Source: Thermodesulfobacterium hydrogeniphilum
Lineage (GTDB): Bacteria > Desulfobacterota > Thermodesulfobacteria > Thermodesulfobacteriales > Thermodesulfobacteriaceae
Assembly (NCBI RefSeq): GCF_000746255.1
Contig: NZ_JQKW01000012.1
Coordinates: 52,124 to 116,123, forward strand
Direction of reading: 5' to 3'
Length of the DNA stretch: 64,000 nt
Shown here: positions 35,523 through 44,159 of the stretch, one piece after another
Layout: the number at the start of each line of letters is the position of its first letter
How positions within the stretch are numbered: the first letter of the stretch is position 1
Translations under genes and position numbers: made by a program
The notes under the pieces: generated by a model
Databases searched by the model: none
What the model was told of the DNA's origin: nothing
What the model saw: the letters and a program-made list of their open reading frames with translations, nothing else

Positions 35523-36512
35523 ATGGCTTATCTTTTAGAGACTAAAAATCCTTTAATGCAACAGGTATATAAACTGGCTAAAAAGGTGGCTCCTTCTTCA
35601 AGTACTGTACTTCTATTAGGAGAATCAGGAACAGGGAAAGAGGTTTTAGCTAAGTATATTCATTTTTGTAGTAAAAGAGAAGGTCCTTTTGTAGCTATCA
35701 ATTGTGCTGCCATTCCTGAAGAACTTCTGGAAGCAGAACTTTTTGGATATGAAAAAGGTGCTTTTACAGGTGCTATAAAAAGTAAACCAGGTAAATTTGA
35801 GTTGGCTCATAAAGGAACTTTATTCCTTGATGAAATAGGAGACCTTAGTCCAAAATTACAAGCTAAACTTTTGAGAGTCTTGCAAGAAAAACAAGTTGAA
35901 CGATTAGGAAGTGATCACCCTATTAAAGTAGAAGTTAGAATTATAGCTGCTACTAATAAAGATTTAGAAAAAGAAGTTGAAAAGGGAAATTTTATAGAGG
36001 ATCTATTTTATAGATTAAATGTAATACCTATTAAAATCCCACCTCTTAGAGAAAGAAAAGAAGATATTCCTCTTTTGGCTAATTTTTTTCTAAAAAAAAT
36101 CTGTCAGAGAGAAGGAATAGAAGAAAAAAAATTTTCTGAAAAAGCTATAAAAGCTCTTATAAATTACTCTTGGCCTGGAAATGTAAGAGAATTGGAAAAC
36201 CTTATAGAAAGAGTAGTAATACTTTCTGAAAGCAATATAATTGAAGAGGAGGAATTATTTCCTCAACCTTTAGCTTTTAGAAATATGGAAGATAATCTTG
36301 TTGAAGATAAATATGTTTTGCTTAAATCTCTTAATATTCCTGAAATTTCAGAGGAGGGTGTAGAACTTAATAAAATTCTAAGAGAAATAGAAATGTTTTA
36401 TCTCAAAAGAGCTTTGGAATTGTCTAAGGGTGTCAAAACCAGAGCTGCTAAACTTCTTGGACTCAATAGAACGACCTTCATTGAGAAACTTAAAAAATAC
36501 AATTTAACATAA
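35523..36512 (+). CDS. Sigma-54-dependent activator without a receiver domain
   Basis: Bacterial enhancer-binding protein of 329 residues made only of the AAA+ domain and a Fis-type helix-turn-helix. The Walker A motif GESGTGKE, the sigma-54 contact loop GAFTGA (79-84), Walker B GTLFLDEIGDL, RIIAATNKDL, PPLRERKEDI and NYSWPGNVRELENLIER are intact. The C-terminal helix-turn-helix is in TRAAKLLGLNRTTFIEKLK. With no sensory domain it resembles PspF or FlgR-like regulators controlled by level or partners. Position before the flagellar run suggests it drives those genes. Confidence 0.93.
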   Translation: MAYLLETKNPLMQQVYKLAKKVAPSSSTVLLLGESGTGKEVLAKYIHFCSKREGPFVAINCAAIPEELLEAELFGYEKGAFTGAIKSKPGKFELAHKGTLFLDEIGDLSPKLQAKLLRVLQEKQVERLGSDHPIKVEVRIIAATNKDLEKEVEKGNFIEDLFYRLNVIPIKIPPLRERKEDIPLLANFFLKKICQREGIEEKKFSEKAIKALINYSWPGNVRELENLIERVVILSESNIIEEEELFPQPLAFRNMEDNLVEDKYVLLKSLNIPEISEEGVELNKILREIEMFYLKRALELSKGVKTRAAKLLGLNRTTFIEKLKKYNLT

Positions 36513-36515
36513 AAT

Positions 36516-36531
36516 AGGTATAAATTTTGCT
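36516..36531 (+). promoter_or_regulatory. Sigma-54 (-24/-12) promoter before the TPR/flagellar run
   Basis: AGGTATAAATTTTGCT has GG at 36517-36518 and GC at 36529-36530 with exactly 10 bases between them, and the TTTGCT block of the -12 element. It lies just after the sigma-54 activator stop and 17 bases before the TPR gene. It would drive the TPR, regulator and flagellar genes. Confidence 0.55.
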
Positions 36532-36548
36532 CCATTTATACTTGAAAT

Positions 36549-38378
36549 ATGAAAATCTCAAAACTATTTATATTTTCAATTTTAATAAATATTTTATTAA
36601 TAAGTGAAATTTTTTCTCAGGAAGTATCTAATCTGCCTTTTAAATTTAAATATCAAATAAAAGGAGAAAAAATAGTTAAACAAATTAAATTAGCATATTC
36701 TAAAAAGAATTATAAAAAAATTATTACTCTGGTAAAACAGATTCCTCCTATATTTTACTTAAGACCAGAAGAGAATCTTATAATAGCAGAAAGCTATCTT
36801 CAGTTAGGTTATCCAAAAGAGGCTATAAATTTCGCTAAAAAGGTAATTTCAGTTAAAAGGGGATCTTTTGAGGCTTGTAAAGCAGAATTGATAAAAATTA
36901 AAGCTTTAATAATAATGGAAAAAACCAAAAATTTAAAAAAAGAATTGGAAGATTTTAGTAAATCCTATTGTGGTAAAAGTTTTACACAAGAAGCTCAAGC
37001 TCTTTTATGTTATTTAAAAGCTCTTCCTCTGGAAGAAACTAAAAAACTTAATAAAAATCTATTAAAAAAAATTTTAGGAGAAATACATAGAATAAAAAGT
37101 TTTTACTTGTTAAATTTAGGTGAATTGGAAAAAGCTAAAAATGAAATTTTTTATTATATAAATGTCTATGGAAATATAAAAGAAGCTCCTCAGCTTTTAT
37201 TTAAACTGGCTGAAGGGTACTTTAAAAAGGAGAAAAGAGAACAAGCCAAGGTTCTTTATAAATTGATAATTACTCAATGGGATGGAACCAAAGAGGCTCT
37301 TTTATCCAAATTCAGACTTTATCAGATAGCCTATGAAAAAATTCTTGCCAAAGAATTAGTTCCTAAAAAGATGATAGAAGATCTGATTTTTTATATTGCA
37401 GAGATTAAACTGAGATATCCCAAGGAAAAAATAGCAGAGGAAGCTCAAATTTTAGAAATAAAAATTTATAGAGATATGAAAAATCATAAAATGCTAAGGA
37501 AAGCTTTTAAAGATTTTATAAAAAATTATCCTGAAAGTCCATTTGTAAAAACTGCTTCTAAATTTTATTGCAAAGCTATAACTACCATTTTTGAAAAAGA
37601 TTATAAAAGGAAAAAATTAAAAGAAATTCTTGAGATAGAAAAAGAAGACAAAGAATATCTGCAAAAAACTAAATGTGGAGATCCCTATTATATCTTGGGA
37701 AGTTTACTTTTGGATTATAATTTTTATAATCAAGGGGCTTATAATTTTATAACTGCTTATGAACTTGGTGTGTCTAATAAAGACAAATCAGACTTAATTT
37801 TAAAGCTAAGTTTAACAGCTTTTGAAACCGGAGAATATAGTTTATTTAAAGATCTTTTTGGTTATTTAATATCTAAATATAAAGAAAAATTTTTAAATTC
37901 AGATCCTTTTTATTTTTATTTAAGAGCTATTTACGAAGCACAAAAAAATTTAAACAAAGCTGATTATTATTTAAAAAAGGCTTTAAAATCCTCTTTACCT
38001 GAGTTTTATAAAGAACAACTCCTTAGAGTATTAAGAGACAGAGCTATAGCTTTAAAGAACTATCAAAAAGCTTTTGATTATGTAAATAATCCTATTTTTA
38101 AAGCAAAACCTGAAGATTATGCCTTTTTACTTTTAGAAACTTTTTACAAAAATTCTGATCTTTTTGAAGAAATTCTTAAAGTTTCTAAAGAAAAATTTCC
38201 TAAGAATACCACTATAAAATGGATTGAGGCTTATTATTTAGAAAGAAAAGGAGAGGTAAGGAAAGCAGATAAAATCTGGGAAGATCTAAAAGAGGGTTCA
38301 GAATATGAAAATGAACTTGCCAGAAGTTATGAAAAATTAAAGGAATTAGTAGAGAAATCTCATCAATTAGTATTTTAA
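36549..38378 (+). CDS. Exported tetratricopeptide-repeat protein
   Basis: 609 residues. An N-terminal signal peptide (LFIFSILINILLISEIFS, cleavage near 24) points to the periplasm, and no lipobox is seen. The rest is a chain of helix pairs with TPR-like spacing (LIIAESYLQLGYPKEAINFA, LFKLAEGYFKKEKREQAKVL, DPFYFYLRAIYEAQKN, YYLKKALKS). Such solenoids serve as protein-binding scaffolds. Placement between two sigma-54 activators and directly upstream of the flagellar genes suggests a motility or envelope role, but no specific function is recognised. Confidence 0.8.
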   Translation: MKISKLFIFSILINILLISEIFSQEVSNLPFKFKYQIKGEKIVKQIKLAYSKKNYKKIITLVKQIPPIFYLRPEENLIIAESYLQLGYPKEAINFAKKVISVKRGSFEACKAELIKIKALIIMEKTKNLKKELEDFSKSYCGKSFTQEAQALLCYLKALPLEETKKLNKNLLKKILGEIHRIKSFYLLNLGELEKAKNEIFYYINVYGNIKEAPQLLFKLAEGYFKKEKREQAKVLYKLIITQWDGTKEALLSKFRLYQIAYEKILAKELVPKKMIEDLIFYIAEIKLRYPKEKIAEEAQILEIKIYRDMKNHKMLRKAFKDFIKNYPESPFVKTASKFYCKAITTIFEKDYKRKKLKEILEIEKEDKEYLQKTKCGDPYYILGSLLLDYNFYNQGAYNFITAYELGVSNKDKSDLILKLSLTAFETGEYSLFKDLFGYLISKYKEKFLNSDPFYFYLRAIYEAQKNLNKADYYLKKALKSSLPEFYKEQLLRVLRDRAIALKNYQKAFDYVNNPIFKAKPEDYAFLLLETFYKNSDLFEEILKVSKEKFPKNTTIKWIEAYYLERKGEVRKADKIWEDLKEGSEYENELARSYEKLKELVEKSHQLVF

Positions 38379-38380
38379 TT

Positions 38381-39736
38381 ATGAAAGGTAAAATTTGTTT
38401 AATTGGAAACAGTTTAGAAATAAAGTTATTAAAAGAATCCTTAGAAGAAAGAGGACTAAAGATTTTTTATTTTAAACCTTCAGAGGTTGATTATAAATCG
38501 CTGGACCCTGATTCTATAGATGTTTTGGTTTATGAACTTTCCTTAGAAGAGACCAAAAATCCCAATATAGTGGATAAATTTTTTAAATTAGGGTTTAAAA
38601 CAATTATATTTTTGGCAGAAAAAGCGGATTTAGAATATGCTATAGAATTTATTAAGAAAGGAGCCTATGATTTTAAGTTGCTTTCCACTCCTTTAGAAAT
38701 AATAGAAAAAGCTATTCTTTATGCCTTGGAAGATAAAAGAATTCTATGGCAGGAAGAGACTTTTCTTACTAAAAATCCCTATATGTTACAAATTCTTAGA
38801 AAATTAGAGACCATAGCTCAAAGTAAAGCTCCTATTCTTTTAATTGGTGAATCCGGAACAGGAAAAGAACTTCTTTCCAAATTTATACATCAAAAAAGTC
38901 CAAGAAAATATGGTCCTTTTATAGCTATCAATTGTGCAGCCCTTCCTGATACTCTTTTAGAATCAGAACTTTTTGGATATGAAAAAGGTGCTTTTTCAGG
39001 AGCAACTTTTAGAAAAAAAGGAAAAATAGAAATCGCAGATGGCGGAACTCTCCTTCTGGATGAAATTACAGAAATGCAACCCCAATTACAAAGTAAACTT
39101 TTAAGAGTTCTTCAAGAAGAAGAGGTAGATCGTTTGGGAGGTTATCAGCCTATAAAAGTTGATATTAGATTGGTTTCTACTACTAATAGAGACATTGAAA
39201 AAGAGGTTAAAGAAGGAAGGTTTAGAGCAGATCTTTATTATAGAATTAATGTCATAACTGTCAAAATTCCGCCATTAAGAGAAAGAAAAGAAGATATAGA
39301 GCTTTTAGCCAATTTTTTTCTGGAAAAATTTTCCCGTTTATATAATAAAAATATTAAAGGTTTTACTGATTCTGCTTTCAATTTTTTAAAAAACTATGAT
39401 TTTCCCGGTAATGTAAGAGAACTAAAAAATATGATAGAAAGAGCAGTGCTTACCTGTGAAAATACCATGATAGATGTCAGATATTTAACAGATCCCTTTT
39501 CTCAGGAAAATTTTCAGGAATTGCAAAAAACCTCTTCTAAAACAGGCATAAACTTTGCTTTAAATAATATAGAAATAAAATCCTTAGCTGAATTAGAAAG
39601 AGAAGCTATTTTAAAAGCTTTAGAAATTTGTAAAGGTAATAAAACCAGAGCTGCAGAACTTTTAGGAATAACTGTAAGAACTTTAAGAAACAAACTTAAA
39701 CAGTATGAAGAACAGGGATTATTAAAAAGGATTTGA
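38381..39736 (+). CDS. FleQ/FlrC-like sigma-54 activator with degenerate receiver
   Basis: 451 residues: receiver-like domain (1-115), AAA+ domain (about 128-365) and Fis helix-turn-helix (TRAAELLGITVRTLRNKLKQ). The receiver has lost its chemistry: the acidic N-terminal pair is GNS, the phosphoacceptor Asp is Glu52 (DVLVYELSL) and the Lys of the TKP motif is replaced (LLSTPLE). The AAA+ domain has GESGTGKE, GGTLLLDEIT and DFPGNVRELKN, but the sigma-54 contact loop is GAFSGA (203-208), not GAFTGA. Adjacent to flgB by 3 bases, it is probably the flagellar master regulator, acting without phosphorylation. Confidence 0.9.
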   Translation: MKGKICLIGNSLEIKLLKESLEERGLKIFYFKPSEVDYKSLDPDSIDVLVYELSLEETKNPNIVDKFFKLGFKTIIFLAEKADLEYAIEFIKKGAYDFKLLSTPLEIIEKAILYALEDKRILWQEETFLTKNPYMLQILRKLETIAQSKAPILLIGESGTGKELLSKFIHQKSPRKYGPFIAINCAALPDTLLESELFGYEKGAFSGATFRKKGKIEIADGGTLLLDEITEMQPQLQSKLLRVLQEEEVDRLGGYQPIKVDIRLVSTTNRDIEKEVKEGRFRADLYYRINVITVKIPPLRERKEDIELLANFFLEKFSRLYNKNIKGFTDSAFNFLKNYDFPGNVRELKNMIERAVLTCENTMIDVRYLTDPFSQENFQELQKTSSKTGINFALNNIEIKSLAELEREAILKALEICKGNKTRAAELLGITVRTLRNKLKQYEEQGLLKRI

Positions 39737-39739
39737 ACA

Positions 39740-40138
39740 ATGTGGGGAATATTTGAAAAAACTTTTAATATAGCCAAACAGGCATTGAAACTGCGATCTT
39801 ATAAACATTCTCTTTTAGCTTCTAATATTGCAAATGTAGATACTCCTGGTTATAGGCGAAAGGATATACCTTTTGAAAAGGTAATGCAAGCTTATCTTTC
39901 AAATAAGGGTTTACCTCTAAAAACAACCAATCCTAAACATATCACCGGAAAACCTACAAGTATTAAAGAAATTGCAGAGACATATAAAGAAAATACTCTT
40001 GGGACTCCCAATAATGTGAGTCTTGAAGAAGAGATAACAGAACTTATTCAAAATCAGGTTTTGTATGAAGCAACTTTACAGGCTTTAGCTAAGGAAATAG
40101 AAAGATTAAAAGAAGCAATAACAGAAGGAGGTAGATAA
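39740..40138 (+). CDS. flgB: Flagellar basal-body rod protein FlgB
   Basis: Proximal rod subunit of 132 residues. The N-terminal rod motif SLLASNIANVDTPGYRRKDIPFE is the FlgB/FlgC/FlgG signature, and the C-terminal helix QNQVLYEATLQALAKEIERLKEAI forms the coiled coil of the rod. It is exported by the flagellar type III apparatus encoded downstream. The start is 3 bases after the regulator gene and its stop is 2 bases before flgC. Confidence 0.95.
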   Translation: MWGIFEKTFNIAKQALKLRSYKHSLLASNIANVDTPGYRRKDIPFEKVMQAYLSNKGLPLKTTNPKHITGKPTSIKEIAETYKENTLGTPNNVSLEEEITELIQNQVLYEATLQALAKEIERLKEAITEGGR

Positions 40139-40140
40139 TT

Positions 40141-40551
40141 ATGGGATTATTGGATATTTTTAAAATATCAGGAAGTGGTTTATATGCACAGAGAGTTAGA
40201 TTAAGTATATCTGCTACCAATATTGCTAATGCTCAGGTTACAAGAACTTTAGAAGGAGGGCCTTATAGAGCTAAAGATGTAATTCTAAAGGCTGTGCCTA
40301 TTTCCGAAAAAGATCCTAATTTAAAAGCAGTAGAAGTAGCAGATATAGTAGATGATCCAGCACCTTTTAAAGAAGTTTATGATCCCAATCATCCAGATGC
40401 TGATAAAAGAGGCATTGTTAAATATCCTAATGTTGATGTGATTACAGAAATGGTGGAACTCCTTTCTGCAGGACGTGCTTATCAAGCTAATTTAACAGTA
40501 TTATCCACTGCCAAAAGCATGGCTTTAAGAACATTAGACCTTTTAAAATAA
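40141..40551 (+). CDS. flgC: Flagellar basal-body rod protein FlgC
   Basis: Rod subunit of 136 residues. SGLYAQRVRLSISATNIANAQ near the start, the central PYRAKDVILK and the C-terminal FlgC signature YPNVDVITEMVELLSAGRAYQANLTVLSTAK are all present. AGGAGG overlaps the end of flgB. It builds the proximal rod with FlgB. Confidence 0.96.
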   Translation: MGLLDIFKISGSGLYAQRVRLSISATNIANAQVTRTLEGGPYRAKDVILKAVPISEKDPNLKAVEVADIVDDPAPFKEVYDPNHPDADKRGIVKYPNVDVITEMVELLSAGRAYQANLTVLSTAKSMALRTLDLLK

Positions 40552-40569
40552 ACTTAGGAGGTTTATCTT

Positions 40570-40854
40570 ATGAAAATATATAATTCTTTAAATTTAAATG
40601 GTTTTAATAATATTATCCCAAAAAAGCAAAATATACCGGATTTTAAAGATTTTCTTTTGGAAAAAATTAAAGAGATTGACAATTCTCAAAAACAGGCAGA
40701 GCAAATGATTCAGGCTTTGGCAAAAGGTGAAGATGTGGATCTCTCACAAGTAGCTTTAACTATATCTAAAGCAGATCTTGATTTTAAATTGCTTTTGAGA
40801 ATAAGAAATAAAATTTTAGATGCTTATCAGGAAATTATGAGAATGCAAATTTAG
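40570..40854 (+). CDS. fliE: Flagellar hook-basal body protein FliE
   Basis: 94 residues, the small protein joining the MS ring to the rod. FKDFLLEKIKEIDNSQKQAE, then ALAKGEDVDLSQVALTISKA and LLLRIRNKILDAYQEIMRMQ match the FliE family end to end. GGAGG precedes the ATG. Confidence 0.93.
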   Translation: MKIYNSLNLNGFNNIIPKKQNIPDFKDFLLEKIKEIDNSQKQAEQMIQALAKGEDVDLSQVALTISKADLDFKLLLRIRNKILDAYQEIMRMQI

Positions 40855-40873
40855 TGAATTAGAGGTAGAATAG

Positions 40874-42427
40874 ATGATTCCAGATTTAAAGAGTCTTCCC
40901 TCTCAGTTGAAAGAGTTCTGGAATAAACTTAATAAACAGCAAAAAATATCTCTTATAGGAGGAAGCATAGGTCTCACTTTAGCCATATTTTTAACTATTT
41001 GGTTTTTAACAAAACCAAATTGGGGGTTACTTTATAGAGGTCTTGATGAACAAACTACAGATCAGATAATTCAATACCTTAAAACTCAAAAAATTCCTTA
41101 TAAGATAGAGGCTGATGGAAGTATATATGTGCCCAAGGAAAAAGTTCCTGAGTTAAGAATGGAAATAGCTGGTAAAGGGCTTGTTGGAGGTACAGGTCCG
41201 GGTTTTGAGCTTTTTGATAAAGAGCAAATGGGTTTAACAGAGTTTCAGGAAAAGGTAAACTATCAAAGAGCTTTGCAAGGAGAGCTTGAAAGAAGTATCA
41301 AAGGTATAAGAGGAATAAAGTATGTAAGGGTTCATTTAGCTTTGCCTAAGGAAAGTCTTTTTATTGAGGAGGAAAAGCCTCCCAAGGCTTCAGTTTTAAT
41401 AAGACTAAAACCAGGATACCATCTTTCTCCATCTGAAATTAGAGGGATTATTAATTTAGTAAGTGGTGCTGTTCCTAAGCTTGAGCCTCAAAATATTACT
41501 ATAATTGATGCTGATACAGGGAAAAGCTATAAGCTTCCTTCTCAAGAAGAGGAATTTACGACTACTCAATTGGCATATAAGAAAAAGATAGAAGAAGATT
41601 TGAAAAATAAAATAGAAGAGCTTTTAGGAAGGGCTTTAGGTTATGGAAAAGCTGTAGCTCAAGTTTCAGTAGATCTTTCTTTTGATAAAAAAAACATAGT
41701 AGAGGAAACTTATGATCCTGAAAGTAAAGCTGTGGTTTCTGAGGAAACCGAAGAAGAACAAAAAGTTACAGGTAATCCTCCAGGAGGGATTCCAGGTGTA
41801 AAAGGGTCTTTAGCACAGAAGTTTGAAGCTACCTCTGGTAAAACTCAAGGAGAAAGTTATTTACATAAAAAAACTATAAAAAATTACAATGTAAGTAAAA
41901 AGGTAACAAACCTTGAAATTTCACCAGGAAGTATTAAAAAAATAAGTGTAGCAGTATTGATTGATAAAAGTGTATTGTCTGGAAATGATACTGCTAAAAT
42001 TGCCTGGATTGAAGATTTAGTAAAAGGAGCTATAGGATATAATCCTGATAGAGGAGATGTAGTTAAAGTTGAAGCTAAAACATTTGTAAAACCTCCAGTG
42101 GTAAAACCTGGAATTATGGATTATGTAGCTCAATTTTATAAACCCATATTATTATTTGTTGGATTGATTTTATTCTTCATTTTTGTAATAAAACCTTTGA
42201 TTAAAGCTCTTTCTCCTAAACCTGTGCCTGAGGAGGCCCCTGAAGTATTAGAAACTAAGCCAACTGTAGAGGGTGAGGTAGAAGAAAAAGAAGGGCCTTT
42301 ACCACATGAAATAGCTTTGGGTATTATACAAAGTCAGCCTGAAAAAGCGGCGGTTTTAATTAAAAAATGGCTTTTAGAAGAAAGCTTAGAAGAAAGAAAG
42401 AAGGCTTTAGCAGAAGCTGGATATTAA
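40874..42427 (+). CDS. fliF: Flagellar MS-ring protein FliF
   Basis: Inner-membrane ring protein of 517 residues. The N-terminal transmembrane helix (about 26-46) is followed by the YscJ-type ring-building domain (WGLLYRGLDEQTTDQIIQYL, YVRVHLALPKESLF, PPKASVLIRLKPG), a second periplasmic domain with a Gly/Pro loop (NPPGGIPGVKGSL), a C-terminal membrane helix (about 427-447) and a cytoplasmic tail that binds FliG (KAAVLIKKWLLE). Confidence 0.96.
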   Translation: MIPDLKSLPSQLKEFWNKLNKQQKISLIGGSIGLTLAIFLTIWFLTKPNWGLLYRGLDEQTTDQIIQYLKTQKIPYKIEADGSIYVPKEKVPELRMEIAGKGLVGGTGPGFELFDKEQMGLTEFQEKVNYQRALQGELERSIKGIRGIKYVRVHLALPKESLFIEEEKPPKASVLIRLKPGYHLSPSEIRGIINLVSGAVPKLEPQNITIIDADTGKSYKLPSQEEEFTTTQLAYKKKIEEDLKNKIEELLGRALGYGKAVAQVSVDLSFDKKNIVEETYDPESKAVVSEETEEEQKVTGNPPGGIPGVKGSLAQKFEATSGKTQGESYLHKKTIKNYNVSKKVTNLEISPGSIKKISVAVLIDKSVLSGNDTAKIAWIEDLVKGAIGYNPDRGDVVKVEAKTFVKPPVVKPGIMDYVAQFYKPILLFVGLILFFIFVIKPLIKALSPKPVPEEAPEVLETKPTVEGEVEEKEGPLPHEIALGIIQSQPEKAAVLIKKWLLEESLEERKKALAEAGY

Positions 42428-42430
42428 TCT

Positions 42431-43441
42431 ATGGCTAAATTGGATCCTAATAAATTAACAGGTCCTCAAAAAGCAGCTATATTTTTAATGCTTATGGGAG
42501 ATGAGTTTACCTCTGAAGTCTACAAATATTTGGATGAAGAGGATATTAAGAGAATCGGTATAGAAATGGCAAAAATTGAATATATTCCTGCTGAGGCTGT
42601 AAAAAAAGTCTTAGAGGAAGCTAACATAGAAGCTAAAGAAATGTTAGGCGATATTACTGTCTCTCCAGAAGAGTTTCTTAAACAAAGTTTAATAAAAGCT
42701 TATGGAGAAAAAGGTAAAGAACTTTTTGAAGAAATAAAAAAAGAAGTGGGTCCAGAAACTTTTAAAAAGCTTAAAAAGCTTGATCCTAAAACTATAGCCA
42801 GTTTTTTATCTAATGAACACCCTCAAACAATTGCTATTATTTTAGTTCACTTAGAGCCTGAATTATCTGGTCAAATATTACAATTTCTTCCTGAAAAAAT
42901 AAGAGCAGAAGTCTTATTAAGAATTGCAACTTTAAGTAAAGTTGATCCTGAAATTGTAAAGGAAATAAGTGAAGCTTTAGAAAATGAACTTCAAAGTGTA
43001 GGAGGGGCTTTGGGTAAAAAGATAGGAGGACCTGAAAAGGCTGCAGAAATTTTATCCCATGCAGGTAGAGAACTTGAAGATGAAGTCCTTACAGAAATAG
43101 AAGATGAAAGTCCTGAGTTAGCTGAAGAAATAAGAAAATATCTATTTACTTTTGAAGACTTTATTAATGTGGATGATTTTGCTATTCAAACCCTGCTTAG
43201 AGAAATTTCCACAGATGATCTTAAGTTGGCTCTTAAAGGAGCTTCTCCTGAAGTTAAAGAAAAGTTTTTCAGAAATATGAGTAAACGTGCTGCAGACTTG
43301 ATAAAAGAAGAATTAGAAATAATGGGACCTGTTAGAATAAGTGAGGTAGAAAAAGCTCAACAAAATATCATTAGGATTGCCAAAAAATTAGAACAAGAAG
43401 GTAAAATAATTCTTACCAAAGGAGAAGAAGAATTTGTCTAA
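42431..43441 (+). CDS. fliG: Flagellar motor switch protein FliG
   Basis: C-ring protein of 336 residues that meets the stator and sets rotation. Armadillo-like middle domain with EHPQTIAIILVHLEPELSGQ, and C-terminal domain with the torque helix region VDDFAIQTLLREISTDDLKLALKGA and the following MSKRAADLIKEELEIMGPVR charged helix. Start 3 bases after fliF; overlaps fliH by 8 bases. Confidence 0.96.
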   Translation: MAKLDPNKLTGPQKAAIFLMLMGDEFTSEVYKYLDEEDIKRIGIEMAKIEYIPAEAVKKVLEEANIEAKEMLGDITVSPEEFLKQSLIKAYGEKGKELFEEIKKEVGPETFKKLKKLDPKTIASFLSNEHPQTIAIILVHLEPELSGQILQFLPEKIRAEVLLRIATLSKVDPEIVKEISEALENELQSVGGALGKKIGGPEKAAEILSHAGRELEDEVLTEIEDESPELAEEIRKYLFTFEDFINVDDFAIQTLLREISTDDLKLALKGASPEVKEKFFRNMSKRAADLIKEELEIMGPVRISEVEKAQQNIIRIAKKLEQEGKIILTKGEEEFV

Positions 43442-44159
43442 AATTTTGAAAAATAAAGAAATTTTAAATTTTTCTGTTCTGGTTCCAGATTTAAATCCTG
43501 TTAAAGAAGAAAAATTTAAATTTGCTTTTGAAAAAACTCAGAAAGAGTCTATAAATTTAGAAAAAGAATTAGAGAAGTTAAAGGAAAAAGCTATAAAAGA
43601 AGGTTTAGAAAAGGGTTACAAGGAAGGTTTAAAAAAAGGGTATTTAGAAGGATATGAAAAAGGTTATAAAGATGCTTCTGAAAAAGCCCAAAAAGAAAAA
43701 GAAAGAGAATATAGAGTTTTAAAAGATAGTTTAGAACAAAAATATAATAAAAAAATAAAAGATGTAGAAAAATTTTTGAAAAATTTAAAAAAAGAGACAG
43801 AAAATTCAGTTCTTAATCTTGATAAAGAAGTTTTAAAGCTGGCTATAGATATAGCAGAAAAGATAGTTTGTAAAGAAATTAAGATAAATCCTGAAATATC
43901 TTTAAATATTATTAAAGAAGCATTAAATTATATTGCTGAGGGGATAGAGGTTAATATAAAAGTTAATCCTGAAGAGCTAAATTACTTAAAAGAAAACTTA
44001 CTTAAAAATATAAAAACTTTTAAAAAGATAAATTTTATACCTGATGAATCCATTTCAAAAGGTGGGGTTTTTATTGAAACATCCTTGGGTGTAATTGATG
44101 CAACTTTTGAAAAAAGATGGCAAAGACTTCTTGACGAATTGTTAAAAGATGAGAATTAA
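43434..44159 (+). CDS. fliH: Flagellar export ATPase regulator FliH
   Basis: 241 residues that hold the FliI ATPase and bring it to the export gate. A GxxxG-type repeat region, typical of FliH, is clear at about residues 55-80 (GLEKGYKEGLKKGYLEGYEK). A coiled coil and a C-terminal V-ATPase E-subunit-like domain (INPEISLNIIKEALNYI, SKGGVFIETSLGVIDATFE) follow. The gene overlaps both fliG and fliI, indicating tight translational coupling. Confidence 0.92.
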   Translation: MSKILKNKEILNFSVLVPDLNPVKEEKFKFAFEKTQKESINLEKELEKLKEKAIKEGLEKGYKEGLKKGYLEGYEKGYKDASEKAQKEKEREYRVLKDSLEQKYNKKIKDVEKFLKNLKKETENSVLNLDKEVLKLAIDIAEKIVCKEIKINPEISLNIIKEALNYIAEGIEVNIKVNPEELNYLKENLLKNIKTFKKINFIPDESISKGGVFIETSLGVIDATFEKRWQRLLDELLKDEN

